From Schistocerca nitens (Eukaryota; Arthropoda; Insecta; Orthoptera; Acrididae): DNA of 64,000 bases. Below the pieces are notes generated by a model. That model ran no database searches and was not told the DNA's origin. It saw only the letters and a list, made by a program, of their open reading frames with translations. The stretch is from NCBI RefSeq assembly GCF_023898315.1, contig NC_064622.1:275457503-275521502 (forward strand), in the 5' to 3' direction. This document shows, piece by piece, positions 22,561 to 33,789 of this stretch. Position numbers and translations under genes: made by a program. Each line of letters begins with the position of its first letter. Positions within the stretch are counted from its first letter, which is position 1.

Positions 22561-23606
22561 AAAACAATTTTGTAGAATACGTAAATTTCTATTTTATTTT
22601 ACGTACATATTTCCATACAATACATTTGATTAATTAAAAATCATAATCTGGCTCAGATGAATCCGTCGTACATTTTATTTAAAATCTTTATTCAAATGCT
22701 ACACCGTTGCAATAATATACCGCACTTACCTCCACAATACTTAAGAAAGAGATAGAAAACATCCATACCTAGGACCTTTCAAGCTTCAGGTATAGAAAGT
22801 TGAGAGGAGAATACTGCCATTAGTCACAGTACGTAATGCGCACGACAGTGTGCACGGCAACACTAAAATCGTTATTATTCAAAATGGACAACTTTCGGGC
22901 AGCTAATTCTTGAAAATTTCATTAATAGATAGTTCAATAAACATGTCCCTGTCAATGCCTGTGTTAAATTTTTTTGTATCGACAGAAATGTATTTCTAAA
23001 GAAGCGAAACAACATGATAATCACGACTACCTTTAGCATGACGTTTCATAAACAACAACAAACATTTTCGAAAATTGAAGTACATAAAATGTTTCTACAA
23101 GGCTTCATCAACATTTTCCATTTTGGAAAATAGGAATCGGTCGCCTTGTTGTAAAATTCTGTACGACTTTCTGAAGCAGTGTATAACTGGGCACTGAAGC
23201 ATCGCGCATGTGTTTCTACAAGGGGGCAACTTACGACTGCCGCAGGGAAGCAGTTGTACAATATTGTGACCTCTGCTTATACAATCTGAATGCCCCATAC
23301 TCCCTCTATAAGAATCCATTCCAAACACATCGATCTTTCAACCTTCATTTCTCGACTTTTGACCACGGAATCGGCCGTTCTGAACCACTGTGCAGCATGA
23401 CACTCGTTTAAGGTCCCTTAGCTTAGGATCTTAGGCTGTGTTAGATGTGCCCTATTCCTTCTAGAGAGCTTGTGTAGTTCGCATTGATACACCAACAAAT
23501 CGTACAACTTTTCACGTCGACCATCTCATTACGCTGACTGCATACAACCGTCTGCCACACAGACACTACATCAGTGCCATGAGTTACGTCAGCAGTGGAG
23601 GACCAC
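22561..23606. other. no recognised feature
   Basis: AT-rich, then mixed sequence. A pair of overlapping minus-strand frames at 23046-23328 shows no family motif. I see no gene here. Confidence 0.35.
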
Positions 23607-23619
23607 ACCACCGCATGGT

Positions 23620-23729
23620 CGGGCATGGATGTGTGTGTTGTCCTTAGGTTAGTTAGGTTTAAGTAGTTCTAAGTTCTAGGGGACTTATGACCTCAGCAGT
23701 TGAGTCCCATAGTGCTCAGAGCCATTTGA
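23620..23729 (+). mobile_element. 5'-truncated Leu-type tRNA-SINE
   Basis: TSD ACCACCGCATGGT lies at 23607-23619 and 23730-23742. It begins within the B-box-proximal CGGGCATGGATGTG and keeps the family body (TCCTTAGGTTAGTTAGG, TTCTAGGGGACTTATGACC) and the end GAGCCATTTGA. The 5' truncation with a perfect TSD is the signature of target-primed reverse transcription. Confidence 0.9.
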
Positions 23730-24591
23730 ACCACCGCATGGTACCACTTGTAAACCGTCTGCAGCGCTCACTTCTGAGGAAGTGACTAATATTTGGTCCG
23801 GTTGTTCAGTTGTTCCTTACGCTTTCAGGATCGTCGTCTGTGGGATGCCGCGTAGTTGCACTTGTAGCGGACACTGACTCCCCAGTTGGGAGGAGTGACT
23901 GACAGTACAGAGGGTCACGTAGGTGCAACGTAACTATACTCAAATCAGTTCCACTCTCTGGTAGAGAACCGTACACTGAAATGCACCGGACAGTTTGCTG
24001 CACTGTTTGAATAAAATGAATTCAAGCATGGAAATCATGGGTTTACAGACGCATGTTCATTTTTCTCTTGGTGATCGTTTCCCGCAGTTTCCACTGTCCA
24101 GGATTCATATTAGCTTGAAGTTTGAGCTGCCCTAACGCCGAGGATTGGTTTGAACAGAGCACTGTTTTACAAGACACTGTCCTACTGGAATTGTGTAGCT
24201 CTTGACTTTTGAACTGACAGATTCAGTCAGTTATAATGGAAGCTACAGATAAAAGTGGACTCCAAACACGGTGGAAAGTGGCATTTTTCACGTTAACAGT
24301 TCATTGCTGCAGGTGAAACACGCGATCTGTGACAGAAAAAGTATTCTAGGACCGCCCGAATGTTGGATCTTTCAATATGTTGTGTGACATCCACTAAGCC
24401 ACAGAGTCACACCCTGTAAACTTGCTCTGACGTGTACTGAAAAATATCTGCGAGTGTGCATCGTGAGAATGTAGTGTTCTCTGTGCAGAGTATTTGGCGG
24501 CGTGTTATCGCCCGCGGGCTATTTGTGGTGCGGGAGGAACTTGCGTGGGCGGCGCGGAATGCCGGCTACAGCCTGCTACCATCAGTTCGAG

Positions 24592-24780
24592 GTTCTGCTG
24601 TCGTTAAAGCACTGGACTCGCATTCTGGAGAGGCGTGGTTTAAATCCTCAAACCTTGTTTCCGGTCTCTCCCTTAAACCACTAGAGACAAATTCTGGTAT
24701 GTTTCCTTTGACAAGGACATGGATTACCAGTCCCATATTTGTCTCACTGAGGCTTGTGCTAAGCCTCTAATTACTTCTGC
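24592..24780 (+). mobile_element. degenerate tRNA-derived SINE, third family
   Basis: GTCGTTAAAGCACTGGACTC followed by GGCGTGGTTTAAATCCTC matches the head of the SINE at 60012-60215 (CACTGGACTCGCATTC). The body is diverged. Confidence 0.5.
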
Positions 24781-24789
24781 GAGTTACAA

Positions 24790-25629
24790 ATCCAAACTCC
24801 ACATCGGTCTTCCGAGTTTCCTTAATGGTTGTACAAAACAATGGTACACCTGCTTAAACGCGCGCGCGCACACAGTGTGTGATGATTGTAAACTTAGAGA
24901 GGTTAAGTAAATGGATTGAAACAAGTAAAACTACTATTCACTATGTACTTATACTGAACTCGTGCCCTTTTCAAAGCAACCACCTATGCACGAAAAACCT
25001 AAATTTTGATTGCTGAAACCGACTCGTCCAGAACGCAAGTTCAATAGTATCGTACAAAAATGCCGCGGCCAAATTGAAGTCGCATTTCACTGACTGCTAA
25101 GGTGTCTGCAGGTTTCCGTCACCATCCGTGTTCCATCCGACCTTGTGCTCCGTCTCCAAGGTTCTCATCGACGTTGGAATGTTACACCCCAACCAACCTT
25201 CCTTCCTTCCTTCCTTTCAGCTTTACGTACACTACCCCTTTCTCGGAGTTTGTTGCTCTACACCGTTAACAGCTCAAGAACCGGCTTCACTTGCTAATGT
25301 TGAGAGCTGTTCCTGCGTGAGAACTTTTCACAAAGTAGACGTAAAAGAAGAGGTCAAAAAATTCGAAAAACACTGCAAGTGTGTAGCTAGAGTTGGAACT
25401 GATCGCTTCAATCACTATAAGAATTTACGGAAACGCTCATGGCACTTTCTATGGAGCAACTGTGGTGTCTCATAGTTGTGTCAACTGTAATGAAAACTTC
25501 AAGAATAAAAATTAATTCCGATTTATTCGTACTCCCATTCATTGCACTTAATCAACAATTATGCATTTAAATGTTATTGCAAAGTCTCATAAACTTATTA
25601 CCGTACAATGGCGAAAACTGTGTATCAAT
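24790..25629. other. no recognised feature
   Basis: Mixed sequence with short CG/CA and CCTT simple repeats (about 24860 and 25200). No gene is supportable. Confidence 0.35.
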
Positions 25630-25667
25630 ATCCTTGCGAGTGAAACTTCCTGGCAGATTAAAACTGT

Positions 25668-25741
25668 GTGCCCGACCGAGACTCGAACTCGGGACCTTTG
25701 CCTTTCGCGGGCAAGTGCTCTACCAACTGAGCTACCGAAGC
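25668..25741 (-). tRNA. SINE-embedded tRNA-like sequence, anticodon position CGA
   Basis: Cloverleaf D, anticodon and T arms pair well; the acceptor stem is weak. It is part of the inverted composite. Confidence 0.4.
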
Positions 25742-26003
25742 ACGACTCACGCCCGGTACTCACAGCTTTACTTCTGCCAGTACCTCGTCTCCTACCTTCC
25801 AAACTTTACAGAAGATCTCCGCTGCAGAGTGAAAATCTCATTCTGGAAACATCCCCAGGCTGTGGCTAAGCCATGTCTCCGCAATATCCTTTCTTTCAGG
25901 AGTGCTAGTTCTGCAAGGTTCGCAGGAGAGCTTCTGTAAAGTTTGGAATGTAGGAGACGAGGTACTGGCAGAAGTAAAGCTATGAGTACCTGGCGTGAGT
26001 CGT

Positions 26004-26077
26004 GCTTCGGTAGCTCAGTTGGTAGAGCACTTGCCCGCGAAAGGCAAAGGTCCCGAGTTCGAGTCTCGGTCGGGCAC
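26004..26077 (+). tRNA. SINE-embedded tRNA-like sequence, anticodon position CGA
   Basis: This is the sense copy in the composite. The D-arm is GCTC-AGTTGGTA-GAGC, the anticodon loop is CGCGAAA and the B box is GTTCGAGTC. Likely a pseudogene. Confidence 0.4.
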
Positions 26078-26689
26078 ACAGTTTTAATCTGCCAGGAAGT
26101 TTCATATCAGCGCACACTCCGCTGCAGAGTGAAAATCTCATTCTGGATCCTTGCGAGTGTATTACTTTTCGTGAAATCTGGATTAGTAGCTTGGCAAATT
26201 CACGATCAGTTAAACGTCTCTATAAAGCCTGCATTGCTCAAGTGGCGTTAAGATATAGGTGTAGGAGTCCATCTATGTGTCTTTTCTTTTTTATCAAACT
26301 GGAAAACCGTAGCGGGTTTACACGGGATGATGCTATTAAATGTGTGTGTTCTTACCTGTCTCTGTTTAGCCGACTACTAAAGATCGGGGGTGGGAGGAGG
26401 GGGGGGGGGGAAGGTAAGGCTTTAACGAACAACCTTTATTAGCGTGCACTCTTTTCATATACGAAAAGCACTGTCATAAATGATTATATAGACATAAATT
26501 CTAGGATTGATATGGGATCGAAGTCTAAACTTTTGGACTTGCAGGTTGACTGACACACGTCACAGCAATCTTGTCATGTTCTATTATTGTGCTGGTCGTG
26601 CGCTGCTTGACACAGTCGTCTCCATTAAATATGGACGAGTAACACAACAAATCATATTAATTTGTACGAACAGGTGAGGTCGGTTGTAG

Positions 26690-27232
26690 AGAAGAATGGT
26701 CTATTTCGATTTATTGGAAGAATCATAGGGAAATGTAGCTTGTCTATATAGGAGATCGCGTACATAATATTGTGCGACACATTCCCGAGTACTGCTAGTG
26801 TGTTCGGGATTCCCACCACGGTGGATTAAATTAAGACGGCGAAGCAATTCTGAGGCATACCGCTGCATGCGTTACCGCTAGGTTCGATCAACACGTGAGT
26901 ATTCCGGAAACGTTCTGTGAACTGAAATGGCTATCACTGGATGGGAGAAGACGTTCTTTTCGCGAAACATCATTGAAAAAAATTTAGAGAATCGAGATTT
27001 GTGACAGACTGCAGAACGATCCCCCTGGCATCAATACACATCTCGCGTTACGAAACGAGAAGACAAGATAAGAGAACTCTGGTCTCGTATGGAACCATAT
27101 AGACAGTTCCTTTCCCTCGCTCCATTTGAGAGTGGAGCAGAAAAGAGAAGGACAAGCAGTGGTACTAGGTACCCTCCGCCATGTATCGCGTGGTGGCTTG
27201 CGGATTATGTATGCAGACGTAGATAACGACAG
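26690..27232 (+). mobile_element. non-LTR retrotransposon 3' fragment
   Basis: Decayed reading frames include RNGLFRFIGRIIG and TVPFPRSI followed by a tail GGTACCCTCCGCCATGTATC and TGGCTTGCGGATTATGTATG ending in GCAGACGTAGATAA. This is the C-terminal reverse-transcriptase tail and simple-repeat 3' end of a CR1/Jockey-type LINE. No intact ORF remains. Confidence 0.65.
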
Positions 27233-27239
27233 ATAGGGG

Positions 27240-28140
27240 AATTGGCGGTTACGATTCCCCCTTGCTCTACGCCTTCTGCAGCCGGTATACGCCTCGCTTG
27301 CAACCAGTGCAACATTCCCCTTTTGCTTTTCTTGTACACCGTCTAAAACGAGTTTTGCCAGCTCACTGCACCCAGTTCAGTTTTTAGCAGCGCATTTACA
27401 TAACCGGTTTGTGCAGCTTCCTGAACGTAATTAGTAGCAGTGTGGCAGAAAAAGGCTTCACGGCGGCCAGTTTCGCAAACAGGTTTACCCGCGCGGAGAC
27501 ACGAAATGTCATCCGCCTGTTGGTGTAACCATAGGCAACGCCGGCTGCAAAGCATACTCGGCAGCCTGTACGTATTACGAGCGCTTTAACCGGCGCATGA
27601 TGTGGCGAACGATGGTCAAGGTCGCACTCGTGTAGACCGCCTGGTATTCAAGTCGCTTATAAATAAAAGCACTCCGTCTTCAGGCCACAAGTGGCCCATC
27701 GGGACCATCCGACCGCCGTGTCATTCTCAATAAATAAGGGCGCACAGTATTGTTGGCTTAAAGGCCAGCTTAAGAAATGCGACCTTGACTAGCGTCCATT
27801 CTTAAGCGCGACTTCTGGGACGGGCTTCACATGACGAATGAATAAGACTGCGATCGTCTAGACCGCATCGAAGTATTACAGATACATATAAACTAGCCCG
27901 TAGGAAAGCAGACTCGTCCAAGATACAGCACGCCTATTCGACCGTCGAGTATTATGGCCATTAACGATTCTTTTACTCCTGCCGGTGATTACCAGATGAC
28001 TAATTTCAAATTATTACTAGGTTCCGTCACAGTTAATTTCGAGCGTCAGCTTCATTTGACGTACTGAAGGAGAAATTTTCGTTAAGCCCTGTCTAGTTTA
28101 AATGCCAAGGTCAACGGGCACGCAAAGCAGCGTACTTCGT
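27240..28140. other. no recognised feature
   Basis: Mixed-composition sequence without a supportable gene or repeat assignment. Confidence 0.35.
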
Positions 28141-28151
28141 ACCGTGAGGGT

Positions 28152-28261
28152 ACACCTCGATGGGGTGTAGGTGATTCCGCACGAATATACACCTCGATGG
28201 GGTGTAGGTGATTCCGCACGAATATACACCTCGATGGGGTGTAGGTGATTCCGCACGAATA
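28152..28261. repeat. 37-base minisatellite, three near-perfect copies
   Basis: The unit begins ACACCTCGATGGGGTGTAGG and ends GATTCCGCACGAATAT. Copies start at 28152, 28189 and 28226. Each unit contains a small hairpin ACACC/GGTGT. Confidence 0.95.
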
Positions 28262-28389
28262 CAAAGTCGCACGGGCGTTGTTCGAAACACTCGCCAAGAG
28301 GGTAGTTTAAATGGCTCTGGGCACTAGAGCGTTCAGTTCGATTATGTGGTTCTTTCAGGATGAGATTTCTAATACCACATTAAGCACAG

Positions 28390-28690
28390 TGACTGCCTCG
28401 GCAGCTGACCAGTCGGCGTATGCGACTGCCATCACGAGGATCCAGGTTCAATTCACAGCACTGCCTGTGTTTTTCCCTTTGTGGGAGGTATGGAATAAGG
28501 TGCCTTATCTCATTGGACCAGCTGAGGAAGTACTTGAGAAAGAAGCGGCTCCTAGATCTGTAGTGCAGACAACGGCTATGAGAGCATTGTGCTAGCACCA
28601 TGCCCTTCGGTACAGCATCCAAATAACGTCACATGCCAGAGGATAATGCGGAAGCCGCTGGGCCTCGCTTGCTCCTCTGATCCTCATCGC
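28390..28690 (+). mobile_element. tRNA-derived SINE, fourth family
   Basis: The head CCTCGGCAGCTGACCAGTCG and B box CCAGGTTCAATTCAC are tRNA-like. The body carries GAGGAAGTACTTGAGAAAGA and AGCGGCTCC. Diverged, no clear TSD. Confidence 0.5.
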
Positions 28691-29870
28691 AGAATAGTAG
28701 TGTACCTACATCTATAACAATTCTGAACTGGAAACATGTAAAGTGTACTGTTCGCAAGGACTGTTAGGGTGTACTACGTCCGCTGCTGGCAGTATGCTTT
28801 TCCTTGACTGTGCTAACTACGCTAGTGGGACAAGGACACTCCGAAGCAAGTCTCTCACGGATAAATTTTACCCACAATTTATAGTCAGATATCGATGGAC
28901 AGATAGTTTTGAGCAACAACTTCGCAGTTTGTGTAGCCTCTCCTGATTAAGACGCCGTTCTGCAAGAGCAGAGACGAACGTACAGATTTCACATACCATC
29001 TGGTCCATCTTTTGTCGTAGCTGATCACGGGATGGTGGCAGTAACCATACCATCAGATTCTGCCCATCAAGTCTCAACCGTAGCAAATGGAGAGCAGGTC
29101 TGATGATAATACATGCCAGGGGTCCATAACAGGTGGCGAATATTGTGGTTAGGATAGAAAGTACGTTCACGACTTGATTCTGCGAGAAGAGCATATCTCC
29201 TTGACTTTAAGGGAATAGTAACAGAATGGAACTGGATGTCATTCTGAACAGATGATTCAGTATGTCATTGCCGTTCAAAATGAAGCAGATGACACGTAAC
29301 AAGTTGTATACTAGAGCTTGCGGACCCTACTGTAGTACACCCAGGAACGTTGGGATTACATAATCCGGCAGAGGCCAACAGTGTGTAAACAACAACATGT
29401 TCACGGGCTGGTCTGAGGAAGACTCCACAAAGACCAGCGACACCAAAATCGCCGCACTATTTTTCCTACGCCGAGGACGTGTCCGCAAGTGAGAGGGACA
29501 CACATTCTTCCGCTCCACCAGCGGGACAGAACGACTCCAAGCAAGCAGTTCAGTTTACATTCGGCTTAAGTGAGAAACGAGCTCAGCGATCAACCAAGCC
29601 GTGGTCATCGGTACGCCCTCGAGCGACCATCCAATGTTACTCTTTGGACTTTGCGTCTAAGTAATTATTTAAATCTCTCTTAAATTCGGACTTACCGTCT
29701 TTCTATCTTATCTTCACGAGATCAATCGTATAAACTGTGACTTAAATACAAGTTTGATTTTTGGTAAAACTGACAATGGTAGTTACGTAGCCACCTTTGG
29801 GGAAAATAATAATTCAGGGCGTGCATTACTGCACTCGATGATTGCCGTCATAACATAAATACACGATGAT
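28690..29870. other. unassigned stretch containing a 108-codon minus-strand open frame
   Basis: The minus-strand frame at 28868-29194 has a protein-like composition, including LDGQNLMVWLLPPSRDQL. I do not recognise a family and no splice structure supports a gene. The rest shows nothing I can name. Confidence 0.3.
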
Positions 29871-29884
29871 GACGCGCCAATCGT

Positions 29885-30170
29885 GCTATGGCGACTGCAT
29901 GCCTTGTGCCGTGGCGCTCGATTCGGCGGAAGCTGGTTCAAAACTTGGGTGACCAAAACTTTTCACCGGCAGGATTTAACGGCAAGATGAAGAGAGAAGG
30001 TGCCGAGCTCCGTGATCATAATTGTACGTCAGAACTCAAAAGTTAAATTCCAATCTCAGTTAAATTCCAATCTCCGCCGCAGTCTGTCATGGAGTGGGGT
30101 CATGTGACACTTCACTGTCTTGATGGCGATGCGTCCGTTGGAGCGAGACGTTCAACTCATCGGCCCTTAT
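29885..30170 (+). mobile_element. probable degenerate tRNA-derived SINE
   Basis: GGCGCTCGATTCGGCGGAAG followed by a B-box-like GGTTCAAAAC, then a GCGTCCGTTGGAGCGAGACG body segment. Weakly conserved. Confidence 0.35.
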
Positions 30171-30799
30171 GGAACGTTTCGAGAGGAGCTGGCAATGTGC
30201 CGGCATCCATGAAACTGTTACGCTAAAAATCCATTTTTCAAAAGATCTCGCATGCCGTTAAAAATGTACATTTAAAACAAAAATATGGTCGCTTCAATGT
30301 CTAGATATATTACTTCAGAGTTTTGGCCACACGGAAAAATATTCACACGTTTGGTTACTATCACCTGCTGAAACTTTGTTTCCAGAAACTTATAAAATGC
30401 TTGAAGAGGTGGCCACGATCGTTGGATGACCTTTGTAAGAACACGCCACGAAATGTTGCAGCAAATGATTTTAATAGTTTACAGTCGACGATTATAGGCA
30501 CCAACAAAAATAAAAATAAAAGTGGAGGTCGGGAAGAGGTTTTGAGATGACAATACGCACTTACAGAATTATTAAAGCGTAAGTTGGCGAGCGCTTTCTT
30601 AACTTCGCATATTTCCCTTCTATCGTTTTAAAGGCAACCATGATCATAAATCATTGCACTCTTCAAGCGTAAAAAAGCAGAAGTCGTCAACACTCCGTGC
30701 GCCATTCAACTATGGCATGCACAAACGTCCGTTTAAAGTCAGTGCGCAATCGTTAAATACAAGATGCGTTCACTAAAATATTACAACCGCAAAGGAATC

Positions 30800-30998
30800 A
30801 AATGCTTCAAATGGCTCTGAGCACTATGGGACTCAACTGCTGAGGTCATTAGTCCCCTAGAACTTAGAACTAGTTAAACCTAACTAACCTAAGGACATCA
30901 CAAACATCCATGCCCGAGGCAGGATTCGAACCTGCGACCGTAGCGGTCTTGCGGTTCCAGACTGCAGCGCCTTTAACCGCACGGCCACTTCGGCCGGC
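30800..30998 (-). mobile_element. Leu-type tRNA-SINE, full length
   Basis: TSD GCAAAGGAATC lies at 30789-30799 and 30999-31009. On the minus strand it has the head GGCCGAAGTGGCCGTGCGGT, B box GGTTCGAATCC, the TTAGGTTAGTTAGGTTTA body and a GAGCCATTTGAA end. Confidence 0.92.
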
Positions 30999-31057
30999 GC
31001 AAAGGAATCCCTTATGCCAAATAAGCATGCACTTTTCCTCTAGTTCTCAAACAGAGA

Positions 31058-31240
31058 GGTGCTGCAGTGATTAAGGCGCTGGTCTCGGGTTAGTGTGGAG
31101 TGGAGAGAAAATCCTGTCCTGACATTTTGACTGAGGTGGCCCGTTGTTTCTCTCAAACACTTGAGGGCAATGTTGATAGATTATCTCTAAAATAACGCCA
31201 CGCTGACATCCTTCCCTATCCTACGTATTTACTGAACTGA
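31058..31240 (+). mobile_element. degenerate tRNA-derived SINE, third family
   Basis: GATTAAGGCGCTGGTCTCGG begins a tRNA-like head; GAGGGCAATGTTG and CATCCTTCCCTATCC occur downstream as in diverged copies elsewhere in the window. Confidence 0.35.
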
Positions 31241-31259
31241 CTATGAACAAGAAAAAATG

Positions 31260-31444
31260 GTCCAAATGGCTGAGCACTATGGGACTTAACATCTGAGGTC
31301 ATCAGTCCCCTAGAACTACTTAAACCTAACTAACCTAAGGACATCACAAACATCCATGCCCGGGGCAGGATTCGAACCTGCGACCGTAACAGTCGCGCGG
31401 TTCCAAACTGTAGAGCCTAGAACCGCTCGGCCACCTCGGCCGGC
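31260..31444 (-). mobile_element. Leu-type tRNA-SINE
   Basis: TSD AAAAATG lies at 31253-31259 and 31445-31451. The organisation matches 30800-30998 in the same orientation, with a shorter TTAAGTAGTT segment. Confidence 0.88.
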
Positions 31445-31799
31445 AAAAATGTGTGGTGTTTGTTGTAGTACTGACAGGGAGCTTTATACATGGCTCGACA
31501 GTGTTCTCTACGTTACATAGGCCTACGTAGGATGACTAGTTGTTCAATTCATGTGTGTGAATCCGCGAAAGAATCAGTAGGAAATAGTGAACGTCGCGCA
31601 GTATAGTGATACAACTAACGGGTAACGCTTCTACTAGACGTCCATCAGATTCATTACCAACGGCAAAAGAAACAGTCAATATTTTGTATCATCGCATCAA
31701 ATGTACCATCACGCCGAATAAAGCTGTTTTAGAATTCTGGTACACGTTTTATACTCGCTTATTACGAAATTTATGAAGACCAAAAATCTCCTGTCCAAA

Positions 31800-32540
31800 A
31801 ATCAACGTGGTCTCTGAAAACAACGACGTGTGAAACTCAGCTCGCTCTGTTCGTCTACGAGAACCAGGATGCAGTAGATACGTGCGCCCTAGTCGATGTC
31901 GTGCTCCTTGGCCTCAGGGAGGCATTCGATACAGTTCCGCATTGCCGTCTAATGAACAAAATATGAGCGTGCGGGTATCACGCCAGCTCTGTGTGTAGTG
32001 ACGACTGGGCCTCAACATAAACTAATATAATGTACAGTGCGTAATTATTCTACGACTGCAGATGATCCACAGAGAGCAGTCACGTCCGGTAAATATCTAG
32101 AAGTTATAAATTGGAACGACCAGATTAAACTAATCGAGGGAAGGCAGATGTCAAACAGATTCATTGGAAGAATCCTCCGGAAATGTTGCCCACTCAAAAA
32201 AAGAGTTACACAGCCCTCGTTAAATACTGCTCGTCGGTCTGGGATGCATACCACATAGGACTGATAGAGGAAATAAAGAAGATCCAAAGAAGAGTAGCGT
32301 ATTTCGTTACAGGTTCATTTCGTAAGCGTGAATGCGTGACAGAGGTGCTCATCCACATCCAATGATTGATGCTCCAAGGCAGGTGCTCTGCGTCACGGTG
32401 TAGCTTACTGTTAAAATTCCGAGGGAGTATATTCCTAGAAGAGTACATGTATCTCGCGAAAAGATCACGAAGGTAAGTTCGAGCTCACACGGATCTCTCC
32501 GTAGACCATTCGCGGCTGGAACGGGGAAAGTGGCATAGCG
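31800..32540 (+). mobile_element. non-LTR retrotransposon reverse-transcriptase remnant
   Basis: GLREAFDTVPHCRLMNK (about 31911-31962) is a reverse-transcriptase motif. Further on YCSSVWDAYHIGLIEEIKKI and QRRVAYFVTGSF are the classic C-terminal LINE segment, and a TIRGWNGESG-like end follows at about 32505. Stops and frameshifts break it. The CR1/Jockey group is the best guess. Confidence 0.75.
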
Positions 32541-32559
32541 CTGGATTATGCAGCGGCCA

Positions 32560-32770
32560 CCATGTGTGAGAGCACAAGGTTGCATAATTGCGGCTGCTGC
32601 GCAGTTCGCCGCGGTGCGTGTACTTGTGCGAGCGCCAGCGCCCACTACGCTCCACCTTGACCTTGACCTTGGCGCGGAGCAGCGGGACAACGCAGGGCGC
32701 GAAGCGAAGAGTTGCGCAACCTTGCTCCAGCAAAGCCCTCCTTGGCGGCCGCGCTCGCTTTCTACACATA
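32560..32770. promoter_or_regulatory. GC-rich block with overlapping FTZ-F1/ERR-type sites
   Basis: The minus strand at 32671-32654 reads CAAGGTCAAGGTCAAGG, two overlapping TCAAGGTCA nuclear-receptor monomer sites. The surrounding 200 bases are CpG-rich. No adjacent gene is visible, so function is unproven. Confidence 0.25.
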
Positions 32771-33203
32771 GCCTATTCTTGCTACCTCCCTCCCCGCCCC
32801 TTCCACTGTGCCTCTCCCCCAGAGTACATGTAAAAAAATAGGCAACAGACTTATTCGCCGCGAGAGCTGCGGAGTAGCGCGGTAGATTGCTAACCGGTAC
32901 TTCTACCATTTCAAAAATTTCTGATAATGATTTGTATTTTTGACAGATAAACGTGAAGATGCGTCTATACTCACGCGAAACCAGTAGTTGAGAATAAAGC
33001 ATCTTCATAAAGCTACGTGGCTTCTCTGGAAACATCTCATCACACTACAATTTTAATTGCTGTAATTTTTATGATAATTTGAATGGGTGTTGAGTGTTGT
33101 TATTGTTACGTGTAACTGGTGACTTCACAATTGCATTCAACAAGTAAACCTGCCGTTATTAATGCATTGGGACGACGCTCTTATGCTCACCGCCGCCGTT
33201 GTT

Positions 33204-33231
33204 GTAGTAGTAGTAGTAGTAGTAGTAGTAG
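33204..33231 (+). repeat. (GTA)n microsatellite
   Basis: About nine trinucleotide units. Confidence 0.9.
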
Positions 33232-33351
33232 CTGTTGTTGAGACCTTCAGTCTGAAGGCTGCTTTTATACATTCTGATCAACTGTCTACGGAGCTACTCC
33301 ACACTACATCTGTTTGACCCAGTTATTCATCTACCCATCTAACCTTGAGGA

Positions 33352-33525
33352 CAGCCGCGCTAGGGCGCCATGTCACGGGTTGTGCGGTCCCACCCGCCGG
33401 AGGTTCGAGTCCTCTCTTAGGCATGTGTGTGTTGTTCTTAGCATAAGTTAGTTGAGTAGTGTGTAAGTCTAGGGACCGATGACCTCAGCAGTTTGGTCCC
33501 TTTAGGAATTCACACACATTTGAAA
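33352..33525 (+). mobile_element. tRNA-SINE nested in the LINE remnant
   Basis: GCGGTCCCACCCGCCGGAGG with B box GGTTCGAGTCC, then GTGTAAGTCTAGGGACCGAT and GACCTCAGCAGTTTGGTCCC. It is related to the SINE at 50967-51195 and interrupts the LINE segment at 33190-33790. Confidence 0.65.
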
Positions 33526-33789
33526 AAAAAAATATTTTTTCCTTCAGCATTCTTCTGTAGCACCACATTTTAAAAGCTTCTTTTCTCTTCATGTCTGATC
33601 TGCTTGTCGTTCATGTTTCGCTTACATAAAAAGGTACTCCCCAGAACAATACCTTCTGAAAAAGACTTCCTCCAGATGTTAACAGGTTTCTCTTTTTCAG
33701 AAAGTTAGGAATACAGTATCTCACTATTTCTCGCTTAACTCGCCTCAATGCATCGAGTGTGAAGTATTTTCTGCCTACGATTTACAATG

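Larger units (their letters stand above)
25643..26146. mobile_element. tRNA-SINE inverted composite
   Basis: TSD ATCCTTGCGAGTG lies at 25630-25642 and 26147-26159. The left half is antisense (tRNA-like at 25668-25741) and the right half is sense (26004-26077), joined through body sequence. The whole 504 bases are bounded by one TSD pair, so the composite appears to have inserted as a unit. Confidence 0.88.

Noticed and set aside
25668-26077. Functional tRNA-Ser(CGA) genes
   Set aside because: Acceptor stems pair poorly, U33 is absent, and every copy lies inside a mobile SINE with TSDs.
28152-28261. CRISPR-like regular repeats
   Set aside because: The copies are adjacent with no spacers and the context is an animal genome.
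32349-33035. 228-codon minus-strand open frame, among the longest in the window
   Set aside because: It runs antisense through a LINE remnant and across a GC-rich block, has no family motif, and its composition follows the local GC content.
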